Assembly (NCBI RefSeq): GCF_012927245.1
Contig: NZ_JABBGE010000004.1
Span: 612,283 to 676,282, forward strand
Length of the DNA stretch: 64,000 bases
Reading direction: 5' to 3'
Source: Streptomyces sp. R302
GTDB lineage: Bacteria; Actinomycetota; Actinomycetes; Streptomycetales; Streptomycetaceae
Shown here: positions 44,762-53,787 of the stretch, piece by piece
Numbering within the stretch: position 1 is the first letter of the stretch
Layout of the letters: every line of letters starts with the position of its first letter
Position numbers and translations under genes: made by a program
The notes under the pieces: generated by a model
The model's database searches: none
Told to the model about the DNA's origin: nothing
Seen by the model: only the letters and a program-made list of their open reading frames with translations

Positions 44762-46777
44762 ATGGATGCCATCACCTCGGGCATCGGCGTACTCGTCGCC
44801 GTTGTCCTGCTCGTCGCCGTGGCGGCGCTGTTCCTGGTCGGCAGGCTGTTCCGCAAGGTGGAGCAGGGCAAGGCGCTGATCGTCTCCAAGATGCGGAAGG
44901 TCGACGTCACCTTCACCGGGCAGGTCGTGCTGCCCGTGCTGCACAAGGCCGAGGTCATGGACATCTCGGTGAAGACCATCGAGATCTCCCGGACGGGCCG
45001 TGACGGGCTGATCTGCCGGGACAACATCCGGGCCGACATCCGGATCTCCTTCTTCGTACGGGTCAACAAGACGGTCGAGGACGTCATCAAGGTCGCCCAG
45101 GCCATCGGCACGGCCCGCGCCAGCGACCAGACCACGCTCCAGGAGCTGTTCAACGCCAAGTTCTCCGAGGCGCTCAAGTCGGTCGGCAAGCAGATGGACT
45201 TCACCGATCTCTACACCAAGCGCGAGGAACTGCGGTTCCGGATCATCGAGTTGATCGGGATCGACCTCAACGGCTACAGCCTGGAGGACGCGGCGATCGA
45301 CTATCTGGAGCAGACCCCGCTCGCCCAGCTCGACGCCGGCAACATCCTCGACGCCCAGGGCATCCGCAAGATCACCGAGCTCACGGCCGTCGAGAACGTC
45401 CGCACCAACGAACTGCGGCAGCACGAGCAGAAGGAGATCACCCGCCAGAACGTGGACGCCCGCGAGGCGATCCTGGAGCTGGAGCGCCGCCAGGCGGACG
45501 CCGAGATCAAGCAGAAGCGCGAGATCGAGACCGTACGGGCCCGGGAGGAAGCCGAGACCGCGAAGGTCGTGGAGGAGGAGCGGCTGCGGGCCCAGAGCGC
45601 GTTCCTGCGTACGGAGGAGCAGCTCGGCGTGCAGCGGGAGAACCAGGCCCGCGAGGTCGTCGTCGCGCAGAAGAACCGCGAGCGGGTCATCGCGGTCGAG
45701 AACGAGCGGATCGAGAAGGACCGCCTCCTGGAGGTCATCGCCCGTGACCGGGAGACCGAGCTGACCCGGATCGCCGCCGAGAAGGAGGTGGAGGCCGAGC
45801 GCCGGGACATCGCCGAGGTGATCCGGGAGCGGGTCGCGGTCGACCGGACCGTGGCCGAGCAGGAGGAGTCCATCAAGCGGCTGCGGACCGTGGAGGAGGC
45901 GGAGCGGGAGCGGCAGGCGCTGGTCATCGCCGCGGAGGCCGAGGCCCAGGAGAAGCTCGTCAAGGACATCAAGGCCGCCGAGGCCGCCGAGCAGGCCGCG
46001 GTCCACCGGGCCGCCGAGGAACTGACCCTGGCCGAGGCCCGTCACAAGGCCGCCGACATGGACGCCCGCGCCAAGATCCGGCTCGCCGAGGGCATCCAGG
46101 CCGAGGCGGCGGCCGAAGGTCTCGCCGCCGTCCAGGTCCGGGAGAAGGAGGCCGGCGCCATCGAGAAGGCCGGCCGCGCCGAGGCCGACGCCACCGAGGC
46201 CCGGCTGCGCGCCGAGGCCGAGGGCCTGCGGGCCAAGGCACTGGCCGAGGCCACCGCGATCGGCGAGAAGCTGAAGGCGGAGGCCGAGGGCCTCAACCAG
46301 AAGGCCGTCGCCGTCGCCGCCTTCGACGAGGCGTCCCGCACCCACGAGGAGTACCGCCTCCGCCTGGAGGCCGAGAAGGACATCCGGCTCGCCGGGCTCG
46401 ACGTCCAGCGCCAGGTGGCCGAGGCGCAGGCCACCGTCCTGGCCACCGGTCTGGAGAACGCGGACATCAACATCGTCGGCGGGGAGTCCGTCTTCCTCGA
46501 CCGGCTCGTGCAGTCCATCGCCCTGGGCAAGTCCGTGGACGGCTTCGTCGACCACTCCAGGACGGCGCAGGCCCTCGCAGGGCCCTGGTTGAACGGCGAA
46601 GGCTCCTTCACCGAGGACCTCACCAAGGTGCTCGGATCCCTGTCCACGACCGACGTGCAGAACCTGAGCGTCTCCGCGCTCCTCACCAAGGTCATGAACT
46701 CCGGCCTGCTGGAGGTGCCCACGCAGGGCGCCGCTCCGGCGGAGACCGCCGCGCTGAACGGCGCGGCCACCAGCTGA
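44762..46777 (+). CDS. Flotillin-family (SPFH) protein
   Basis: 671 residues. An N-terminal TM (residues 8-28) is followed by the SPFH/Band-7 domain (VLPVLHKAEVMDISVKTIEI, RDGLICRDNIRADIRISFFV). Residues about 220-560 are a very long coiled coil with many E-x-E-R repeats and ERRQADAEIKQKREIETVRA-like heptads. The globular end has ENADINIVGGESVFLDRLV. Flotillins oligomerise at membrane microdomains and scaffold signalling or stress proteins. The partner is likely the giant AAA protein encoded 100 bases downstream. Confidence 0.9.
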   Translation: MDAITSGIGVLVAVVLLVAVAALFLVGRLFRKVEQGKALIVSKMRKVDVTFTGQVVLPVLHKAEVMDISVKTIEISRTGRDGLICRDNIRADIRISFFVRVNKTVEDVIKVAQAIGTARASDQTTLQELFNAKFSEALKSVGKQMDFTDLYTKREELRFRIIELIGIDLNGYSLEDAAIDYLEQTPLAQLDAGNILDAQGIRKITELTAVENVRTNELRQHEQKEITRQNVDAREAILELERRQADAEIKQKREIETVRAREEAETAKVVEEERLRAQSAFLRTEEQLGVQRENQAREVVVAQKNRERVIAVENERIEKDRLLEVIARDRETELTRIAAEKEVEAERRDIAEVIRERVAVDRTVAEQEESIKRLRTVEEAERERQALVIAAEAEAQEKLVKDIKAAEAAEQAAVHRAAEELTLAEARHKAADMDARAKIRLAEGIQAEAAAEGLAAVQVREKEAGAIEKAGRAEADATEARLRAEAEGLRAKALAEATAIGEKLKAEAEGLNQKAVAVAAFDEASRTHEEYRLRLEAEKDIRLAGLDVQRQVAEAQATVLATGLENADINIVGGESVFLDRLVQSIALGKSVDGFVDHSRTAQALAGPWLNGEGSFTEDLTKVLGSLSTTDVQNLSVSALLTKVMNSGLLEVPTQGAAPAETAALNGAATS

Positions 46778-46877
46778 CCGCCCACGGGGGGACGGTCAGA
46801 ACGGGTCCGGTGCCGGCGAACGGGGGAGTCACCGGCGCCGGACCCGCCCATCATCACGGTACAGGGAGCAGACGAGG

Positions 46878-49800
46878 ATGAGCACCGGAATCGACCGGGA
46901 CACGTACGCGGTGCTGCGCGACCGCCTCACCGCCCAGGCGGGCGAACTCGCCCGGCGCGCCGAGGCCCTGAACGCCGCGCGGATCGCGGAGTTCGGGTCG
47001 GGAGAGCTGACCCTCGTCCGTACGGGAAGCCTCCGGACCGAGCACGCCTCCGTGCCCCGGGACGCGGTCGCCGTCGGGGGCGACCTGCTCCTCCTGGGCC
47101 GCCACACCGCGGCCTCGGACGGCTCAGGGCCCGCCGTCGCCGACGTCTTCACCCTGTACGACCGGGACCTGAACCCGCTGCCCGAGGACGCCGTCCCCGG
47201 CCTCCTCGACGACCCCGGCTTCCGCCGGGAGTTCGGGGCCCTGCACCGCTACTTCCGGGGTGCCCGCCTGCTGCGGCTGCGCCGCGTCGAGGGTCGTCTG
47301 CTCGCCGTCTTCCAGGTGGGGGAGAAGCCGGGGGACCTGCGCGTCCTGCGCTGGTCGATCGGCCCCTCCGGCGTGCCGCGGTTCCTCGACGCCCGGGGTG
47401 AACGCGACCACGTCCTGCCCGCCTCCCAGGAGGTCGACTGGGTCGAGGCCGGCCGCGAGGACCACGTACCCGGCCGCTTCCCGCACATCGCGGTCGGCGG
47501 CGGCCGCCTCTTCGTCTCCACGGTCGGCGGGGCCCTGACCCTGAAGACGGAGAACGACACCGAGACCGCCGAAGGCATCCACACCGAGCCGGTCGAGGAG
47601 CCGCTGCAGTCCCTGGCCGACGCGGAGGTCGCCCACGCGACCGTCGGCCCGCTGCTCCTCGTGCGGGTGCGCCCCTACAAGGAAGAGGTCCGGCGGCACC
47701 TCGTCTTCAACACCCTCACCGGGACGGTCTCCCGCCTCGACGGCCTCGGGCAGGCGTGCCTGCGCCTGCCCGAGGACGCCGGCCTCGTGTTCCCCGGCGG
47801 CTACTGCCTCGCCACCGGCACCGTGAAGACCTTCGACGCCGACACCGAAGGCCTCGCCTTCGACCGGGTGATCCGTTCCCCCAACGGCGAGGACCTCCTG
47901 TACGTCTTCGAGGACCAGGCCGAGGGCCGTGTCCTGCTCCTGCCGTACAACCTGATCCGGAAGGAGGTCACCACTCCCCTTTCCGGTCACGGGCACGCGC
48001 TGCTCGACGACGGGACGATGCTGCTCCTGCGCGACGGCGGTGGAGAGCCCGGACGCGTCCACCAGGTGCAGGTCTGGAGGACGCCGTACCTCTCCGACGT
48101 CGGCGCGACACCCACCGGCGACGGGCCCCTGGGGCGCATCGGCAACGCCGATCTCGTCCGGGGCATTTCCGACTGCCTGTCGATCGCCCGGCAGGCCACC
48201 GAGCCGGCACCCGCCGGCGAGGTGTACGAGGTGCTCCTCGCCGCGTGCGTCCGCGCGGGCGATGTCCACCACTGGCTGGGGGATCCGGCGGCCGGAGACC
48301 TCCGCACCCCGCTGACCGGACTGCTCGACACCCTCACGCAGGTCCTCGACGAGTTCGAGACCGTCACCGCCCTCACCCGCCAGGCGGCGGAAGCCCTCGC
48401 GGAGGCCGCCGAAGGGGCCGCCCGGCTGTCGCGGCGGATCCACGGCGAAGCCCCCGCCACGGCGGCGGAATGGATCTCCCGCATCACCGAACTGCGCCAG
48501 GCCCAGGGCCATGTGGTGACGCTCAAGGAGATGCGGTACGCGGACGCCGACGCGATCGAGTCCCTGGCGGCCGAGATCGAGGGCGACATCGTCTCCGCCG
48601 CCGGGCGGGCCGTGCTCTTCCTCGGCCGTGACGACGCCTTCGCCCCTCAGCACGCGGAGGCCGAAGAACTCGCCGTCCAGGCAGGGGAGCTGGTCACCGC
48701 CGCCGACGCCGGCCCCGTCGGCGACCGGATCGACGGACAGGCCCTCGCGCTGCGGGCCCTCAGCGAGATCATCACCGGCCTCGACATCGCGGACGCCACC
48801 GTCCGTACCTCGATCCTCGCCCGGATCGCCGACGTCCTCGGAGCCCTGAACCGCGCCCGTGCCGTCCTCACCACCCGGCGCGCCGAACTCCTCGACCGGG
48901 AAGGCGCCGCGGAGTTCGCCGCCGAACTCGCGCTGCTCGGGCAGACCGTCACCAGCGCCCTTGCCGCGGCCGACACCCCCGAGGCGTGCGACGAGCAGCT
49001 GGGCCGCCTGATGGTCCAGCTGGAGAACCTGGAGGCGCGGTTCTCCGAATCCGAAGGGCTCCTCGACGAGCTGGCCGAGAAGCGCGCGGAGATCCACGAA
49101 GCCCTTTCGGCGCGGAGAGAGTCCCTCCAGGACGCCCGTGCCCGGCAGGCGGAGCGGCTCGCCGACTCGGCCGGGAGGGTGCTGGAGGCGGTCGCCCGCC
49201 GTTCCGTGGCCCTGAAGGACCGGGACGAGGTCCACGCGTACTTCGCGTCCGACCCGATGGTCGCCAAGGTCAGGCGCACCGCGGCCGCGCTGCGGGACCT
49301 CGGGGACGGGACGCGGGCGGAGGAGCTGGAGAGCCGGCTCGCCGCCGCCCGGCAGGAGGCCGGACGCGCGCTGCGGGACCGCACCGACCTGTACTCCGAC
49401 GGAGGGGACACGATCCGGCTCGGCCGGCACCGGTTCGCCGTCAACCGCCGGACGACCGAACTCACCGTCGTCCCGTCGGGAGACACCCTGGTCGTCGCCC
49501 TGACCGGCACGGACTACCGGGTGCCCGTCACCGACCCGGCCCTCGCCGACACCGGCCGCTTCTGGAACCGCCCCCTGCCCTCCGAGTCCCCGGAGGTCTA
49601 CCGCTCCGAGCACCTGGCCGCCCGCCTCCTCGCCGAGCACGGTGCCGACCGCCTCGCCGCCGAGGACCTCCACGCGCTCGCCCTGCGGGCGGCGGAGGGC
49701 GCCTACGACGAGGGGTACGAGCGGGGCGTCCACGACCATGACGCGGCGCTCATCCTGAAGGCGCTCCTCGGCGTCCACGGGATGGCGGGACTGCTGAGGC

Positions 49801-51773
49801 ACCCGGGCCGGGCAAGGGCGGCCGCCCAGCTCCACTGGGCCCACGCCGCGACCGCCGAGGACCGCGTCCAGTGGGCCGAGCGGGCGACCTCCCTCACCCG
49901 GGCCCGCGACCTCTTCGGCTCCGGGTCGGTCCTCGACGGCCTGCGGCGGGACCTGACCGAGGAGATCGGCGATCCGGCCGCCGCCGCGTACCTCGTCGAG
50001 GAACTCGCCGCCGAACCGGCCGGGTTCGTCGTATCCACTCCGGTCCGCGCGCTCCTGGAGAAGTTCCGCCACGCCGTCGCCGCCTCCGGGTACGACGACT
50101 CCCTCGCCGCTCTGACCACGCCCGGCGCCCGCCGGCAGCACGTCGAAGCCTGGCTCACGGCCTACGCGTCCGCGTCCGGCGACGACCTCGACGCGGACGT
50201 GCTCGCCGAGGCGGTCGCCGTCGAACTGTGCCCGGCCCTCGAACGCTACGAGAGCGGGGGCGCGGCCACGGCGAAGGTCACCGGCCTCCTCGGCAGCCAC
50301 CCGAGGCTGACGGACCGCACCCTGGACATCCGTCTCGACGAGTTCCTGGCCAGGACGGCGGCCTTCGCCGCCGACGACGTACCCGCCCATCGTGCCTACC
50401 AGCAGCGACGGCGGGCCCTCGTCGACGCGGAACACGCCCGGCTCCGCCTGGACGAGTACCGCCCCCGGGTCATGCCGTCCTTCGTCCGCAACCGGCTCGT
50501 CGACGACGTCTATCTCCCGCTCGTCGGAGACAACCTCGCCAAGCAGCTCGGCGCGGCGGGCGACGGCAAGCGCAGCGACTCACACGGCCTCCTGCTGCTC
50601 CTGTCCCCGCCCGGCTACGGAAAGACCACGCTCATCGAGTACGTCGCCGACCGCCTCGGGCTGCTCCTCGTCAAGATCGACGGCCCGGCGCTGGGGCAGC
50701 GCACGGTCACCCTCGACCCCGCCGAGGCACCCGACGCCGCCGCCCGCCGGGAACTGGAGAAGATCGCCTTCGCGCTCGCGGCGGGCAACAACGTCCTGCT
50801 GTACCTCGACGACATCCAGCACTGCTCGCCGGAGTTCCTGCAGAGGTTCATCCCCCTGTGCGACACCACCCGTACGCTCGACGGCCACGACCTGCGCGGC
50901 AAGCGTTTCGCCGTCTGCATGGCCGGCAACCCGTACACCGAGTCCGGGCACGCCTTCCGCGTCCCCGACATGCTCGCCAACCGCGCCGACGTCTGGAACC
51001 TCGGCGACGTCCTCACCGGCAAGGAGGACGCCTTCGCCCTCAGCTTCGTCGAGAACGCCCTCACCTCGAACCCGGTGCTCGCCCCGCTCACCGGCCGCGA
51101 GCGCACGGACGTGGAGCTGCTCGTCCGCCTGGCGGCGGGGGACCCGACCGCGCGCCGCGACCGCCTCGCCCACCCCTACGCCCCGGCCGAGCTCGACCAG
51201 ATCCTCGCCGTCCTCCGGCATCTGCTGACCGCGCGCGAGACCGTCCTGGCCGTCAACGCCGAGTACATCGCCTCCGCCGCCCGCTCCGACGAGGCCCGTA
51301 CCGAACCGCCCTTCCGGCTCCAGGGCTCGTACCGCAGCATGAACAAGATCGCCGCCCGCCTCTCGCCCGCCATGAACGACGCCGAACTCTCCGCGCTCGT
51401 CGACGACCACTACACCGCCGAGGCCCAGACCCTCACCACCGACGCCGAGGCCAACCTCCTCAAGCTCGCCGAGCTCCGCGGCACCCTCACCCCGGCACAG
51501 GCCGCCCGATGGGCCGAGATCACCGCCGCCCACGCCCGCACCCGGGCCCTGGGCGGCGCCTCCGACGACCCCCTGTCCCGGGCGGTCGCCGCCCTTGGCC
51601 TGCTCGCCGACCGCATCACCGCGGTGGAAACGGCGATCACCCGGGCGACCGACCCCCGTCACCTGCTCGCCCGCCCCGCCGGACGGCACGCCGCGTCGGC
51701 CGTCGGCACGGCGACGTCCGCTGAGCACGGCGAGACGGGGCGGCCAGGCGTGCGGCGGCATCAAGCGGGGTAA
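46878..51773 (+). CDS. Giant coiled-coil AAA ATPase (DNA-repair-ATPase / DUF3686 type)
   Basis: 1,631 residues. The N-terminal 450 residues form a beta-rich, repeat-like region. Residues about 480-850 are helical and coiled-coil-like (AELRQAQGHVVTLKEMRYAD, ARQAERLADSAGRVLEAVAR). Then comes a mixed region and at about 1,230-1,480 an AAA ATPase with Walker A PPGYGKTT and Walker B VLLYLDDIQHCS, sensor VCMAGNPYTESG. The architecture fits proteins annotated as DNA repair ATPase (DUF3686 followed by AAA), whose role is not established. Co-orientation with flotillin upstream and NfeD/SPFH downstream suggests a membrane-tethered remodelling machine; that is inference. Confidence 0.8.
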   Translation: MSTGIDRDTYAVLRDRLTAQAGELARRAEALNAARIAEFGSGELTLVRTGSLRTEHASVPRDAVAVGGDLLLLGRHTAASDGSGPAVADVFTLYDRDLNPLPEDAVPGLLDDPGFRREFGALHRYFRGARLLRLRRVEGRLLAVFQVGEKPGDLRVLRWSIGPSGVPRFLDARGERDHVLPASQEVDWVEAGREDHVPGRFPHIAVGGGRLFVSTVGGALTLKTENDTETAEGIHTEPVEEPLQSLADAEVAHATVGPLLLVRVRPYKEEVRRHLVFNTLTGTVSRLDGLGQACLRLPEDAGLVFPGGYCLATGTVKTFDADTEGLAFDRVIRSPNGEDLLYVFEDQAEGRVLLLPYNLIRKEVTTPLSGHGHALLDDGTMLLLRDGGGEPGRVHQVQVWRTPYLSDVGATPTGDGPLGRIGNADLVRGISDCLSIARQATEPAPAGEVYEVLLAACVRAGDVHHWLGDPAAGDLRTPLTGLLDTLTQVLDEFETVTALTRQAAEALAEAAEGAARLSRRIHGEAPATAAEWISRITELRQAQGHVVTLKEMRYADADAIESLAAEIEGDIVSAAGRAVLFLGRDDAFAPQHAEAEELAVQAGELVTAADAGPVGDRIDGQALALRALSEIITGLDIADATVRTSILARIADVLGALNRARAVLTTRRAELLDREGAAEFAAELALLGQTVTSALAAADTPEACDEQLGRLMVQLENLEARFSESEGLLDELAEKRAEIHEALSARRESLQDARARQAERLADSAGRVLEAVARRSVALKDRDEVHAYFASDPMVAKVRRTAAALRDLGDGTRAEELESRLAAARQEAGRALRDRTDLYSDGGDTIRLGRHRFAVNRRTTELTVVPSGDTLVVALTGTDYRVPVTDPALADTGRFWNRPLPSESPEVYRSEHLAARLLAEHGADRLAAEDLHALALRAAEGAYDEGYERGVHDHDAALILKALLGVHGMAGLLRHPGRARAAAQLHWAHAATAEDRVQWAERATSLTRARDLFGSGSVLDGLRRDLTEEIGDPAAAAYLVEELAAEPAGFVVSTPVRALLEKFRHAVAASGYDDSLAALTTPGARRQHVEAWLTAYASASGDDLDADVLAEAVAVELCPALERYESGGAATAKVTGLLGSHPRLTDRTLDIRLDEFLARTAAFAADDVPAHRAYQQRRRALVDAEHARLRLDEYRPRVMPSFVRNRLVDDVYLPLVGDNLAKQLGAAGDGKRSDSHGLLLLLSPPGYGKTTLIEYVADRLGLLLVKIDGPALGQRTVTLDPAEAPDAAARRELEKIAFALAAGNNVLLYLDDIQHCSPEFLQRFIPLCDTTRTLDGHDLRGKRFAVCMAGNPYTESGHAFRVPDMLANRADVWNLGDVLTGKEDAFALSFVENALTSNPVLAPLTGRERTDVELLVRLAAGDPTARRDRLAHPYAPAELDQILAVLRHLLTARETVLAVNAEYIASAARSDEARTEPPFRLQGSYRSMNKIAARLSPAMNDAELSALVDDHYTAEAQTLTTDAEANLLKLAELRGTLTPAQAARWAEITAAHARTRALGGASDDPLSRAVAALGLLADRITAVETAITRATDPRHLLARPAGRHAASAVGTATSAEHGETGRPGVRRHQAG

Positions 51774-51837
51774 ACCGACACAAAAGGTGCTGCTCAGGTG
51801 AACCCCTCACAGGGCCGCATCCTGCCGGGAGTGCGTC

Positions 51838-52269
51838 ATGGATCCTTGGCTCGTCTGGTTGATCGTCGCGGGGGCGCTGGCCGTGGCGGAGATCTTCACC
51901 CTCACCGCCGCGCTCGGAATCCTCGGCGCCGCTGCCGCCGTCACGGCGGGAACCGCCGCTCTGGGCCTCCCGCCCCCGCTGCAGTTCGTGGTCTTCGCCG
52001 TCCTCGCCGCTGTCAGCCTGCTGTTCGTACGCCCCGCGGCGGTGCGCCGCCTGGGCAGGACCCCGTCCGAGAGGTTCGGCGTGGACGCGCTGGTGGGGCA
52101 GCCCGCCCACGTCGTGTCGGAGGTCACGGGGGCGGGCGGCCGGGTCCGGATCGGCGGCGAGGAGTGGACGGCGCGCGCCTACGACGAGGCGCTGGTGATC
52201 CCGCCGGGCGCGACCGTCGACGTCATGGAGATCGACGGAGCAACGGCCGTCGTCTACCCCAGGGAGTGA
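51838..52269 (+). CDS. NfeD-family membrane protein
   Basis: 143 residues: two or three TM helices packed at the N-terminus (WLVWLIVAGALAVAEIFTLT, then ALGILGAAAAVTAG and LQFVVFAVLAAVSLLFV) and a C-terminal OB-fold domain (DALVGQPAHVVSEVTGAGGR to TAVVYPRE). NfeD proteins are standard partners of SPFH proteins, and the SPFH gene begins 5 bases after this stop. Confidence 0.9.
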   Translation: MDPWLVWLIVAGALAVAEIFTLTAALGILGAAAAVTAGTAALGLPPPLQFVVFAVLAAVSLLFVRPAAVRRLGRTPSERFGVDALVGQPAHVVSEVTGAGGRVRIGGEEWTARAYDEALVIPPGATVDVMEIDGATAVVYPRE

Positions 52270-52274
52270 GAGCC

Positions 52275-53360
52275 ATGGACGTGTCCGGAGTGCTCGTCGC
52301 CGGCCTGATCCTCGCGGCACTCGCCGTGTTCACCGTCATACGCGCGGTACGCATCGTGCCGCAGGCCCGCGCCCGCAACGTCGAACGCCTCGGCCGCTAC
52401 CGGCGCACGCTGAGGCCGGGGCTCAACCTCGTCATCCCCTACATCGACCGGGTCTACCCGGTCATCGACCTGAGGGAACAGGTGGTCTCCTTCAGGCCGC
52501 AGCCGGTCATCACCGAGGACAACCTGGTCGTCGAGATCGACACCGTCCTGTACTTCCAGGTCACCGACCCGCGAGCGGCCGCCTACGAGATCGCCGACTT
52601 CCTCCAGGGCGTCGAACAGCTCACGGTCACCACCCTGCGCAACGTCGTGGGCTCGATGGACCTGGAGAGGACCCTGACCTCGCGCGACACCATCAACAGC
52701 CAGCTGCGCGGCGTGCTCGACGACGCCACCGGCAAGTGGGGGCTGCGGGTGAACCGGGTGGAGATCAAGGCCATCGACCCTCCGCAGTCCATCAAGGACG
52801 CGATGGAGAAGCAGATGCGCGCCGAGCGGGACAAGCGGGCGGCGATCCTGGGCGCGGAGGGGCAGCGGCAGTCGCAGATCCTCACGGCGGAGGGGGACAA
52901 GCAGGCCGCGGTCCTGCGGGCGGAGGGCAACCGCACCGCCGAGATCCTGAAGGCGGAGGGGCAGTCCCGCGCGATCGACGAGGTCTTCCAGGCCGTGCAC
53001 CGCAACGACCCCGACCCGGGGCTCCTCGCCTACCAGTACCTGCAGACGCTGCCCCAGCTCGCCCAGGGCGCCGGCAGCACGTTCTGGGTGATCCCCGGCG
53101 AGGTCACCACCGCGCTCCAGGGCGTGTCGCGCGCCTTCAACGAGGCACTGCCCCAGTCCCCGGCGACCCGGAAGACGTCCGCCGAGGACAAGGCCGCGGC
53201 CGAAGCCGCGGACGACGCGGCGAAGGCGGCGGAAGCCGCCGCCGAGGCCCTCGCCGACGCCGCCGACGCCGATGCCGAGACGCTTCCCTTCGTCCCCGGA
53301 CGGGCGCCGGACGAGCACGACGGCACGGAGGACGGCTCTGCGACCGGGCCTGGGCGATAG
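52275..53360 (+). CDS. SPFH/Band-7 (stomatin-like) protein
   Basis: 361 residues. One N-terminal TM (residues 5-24) is followed by the Band-7 domain with the stomatin opening VPQARARNVERLGRYRRTLRPG, the strand FRPQPVITEDNLVVEIDTVL and NVVGSMDLERTL. A coiled coil with AEGDKQAAVLRAEGNRTAE comes next and a low-complexity Ala/Asp/Glu tail from residue 300. This is the slipin/stomatin subfamily that pairs with NfeD. Members regulate membrane proteases and transporters. A start at 52275 has GGGAGTGAG upstream. Confidence 0.9.
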   Translation: MDVSGVLVAGLILAALAVFTVIRAVRIVPQARARNVERLGRYRRTLRPGLNLVIPYIDRVYPVIDLREQVVSFRPQPVITEDNLVVEIDTVLYFQVTDPRAAAYEIADFLQGVEQLTVTTLRNVVGSMDLERTLTSRDTINSQLRGVLDDATGKWGLRVNRVEIKAIDPPQSIKDAMEKQMRAERDKRAAILGAEGQRQSQILTAEGDKQAAVLRAEGNRTAEILKAEGQSRAIDEVFQAVHRNDPDPGLLAYQYLQTLPQLAQGAGSTFWVIPGEVTTALQGVSRAFNEALPQSPATRKTSAEDKAAAEAADDAAKAAEAAAEALADAADADAETLPFVPGRAPDEHDGTEDGSATGPGR

Positions 53361-53787
53361 CGGCGCGCTCGCAGGATGAGCCGGCCCTTCACCGACGCGG
53401 CCGCGAGCCGTGCGGGAGACAGGCGCGTATCCCTCGCACGCTGCTGACGTGCAGAAATACATGCCCTCTGAACGGATCACGGTGTCCGCATAACGGTCGC
53501 ATCACGCCTGCAGGCAATTCTCCATGTCACTGACAGTTCTGTGATTTGCCTCACAGGTAAAGGTGTGTGGTCTGTGTTAGGAATGCGCAACTCCGCAGGT
53601 GGCACCACCCCTCGCCACCTTCGGGGGCGGCCGGGCGAGACCCGGCCGTACGACCGAGGTGATCACTCTCCGAGTCCGCGGAGACCTTCACCCGCTCGCC
53701 GATCGGACAACGGCGTTCGCTCACAGACCGCACACCCATACCGGCACGCCTCCCGCACGCCGGTCCTGCGCACCTGAGGTCCCCACC
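53361..53787. other. Leader and promoter region of the AGCS symporter
   Basis: 427 bases with no gene. Two hairpins can form: GGTGGC/GCCACC (53598-53619) and CGGCCGGG-CGAGA-CCCGGCCG (53628-53648). GC content dips near 53540 (GTGATTTGCCTCACAGGTAAAGG). This could be a structured leader, but I recognise no known riboswitch. Confidence 0.35.

Noticed and set aside
53640..53787. Glycine riboswitch before the AGCS gene
   Set aside because: Some GAG/CTC elements exist, but the paired GGAGAG...CTCTCAGG framework is absent.
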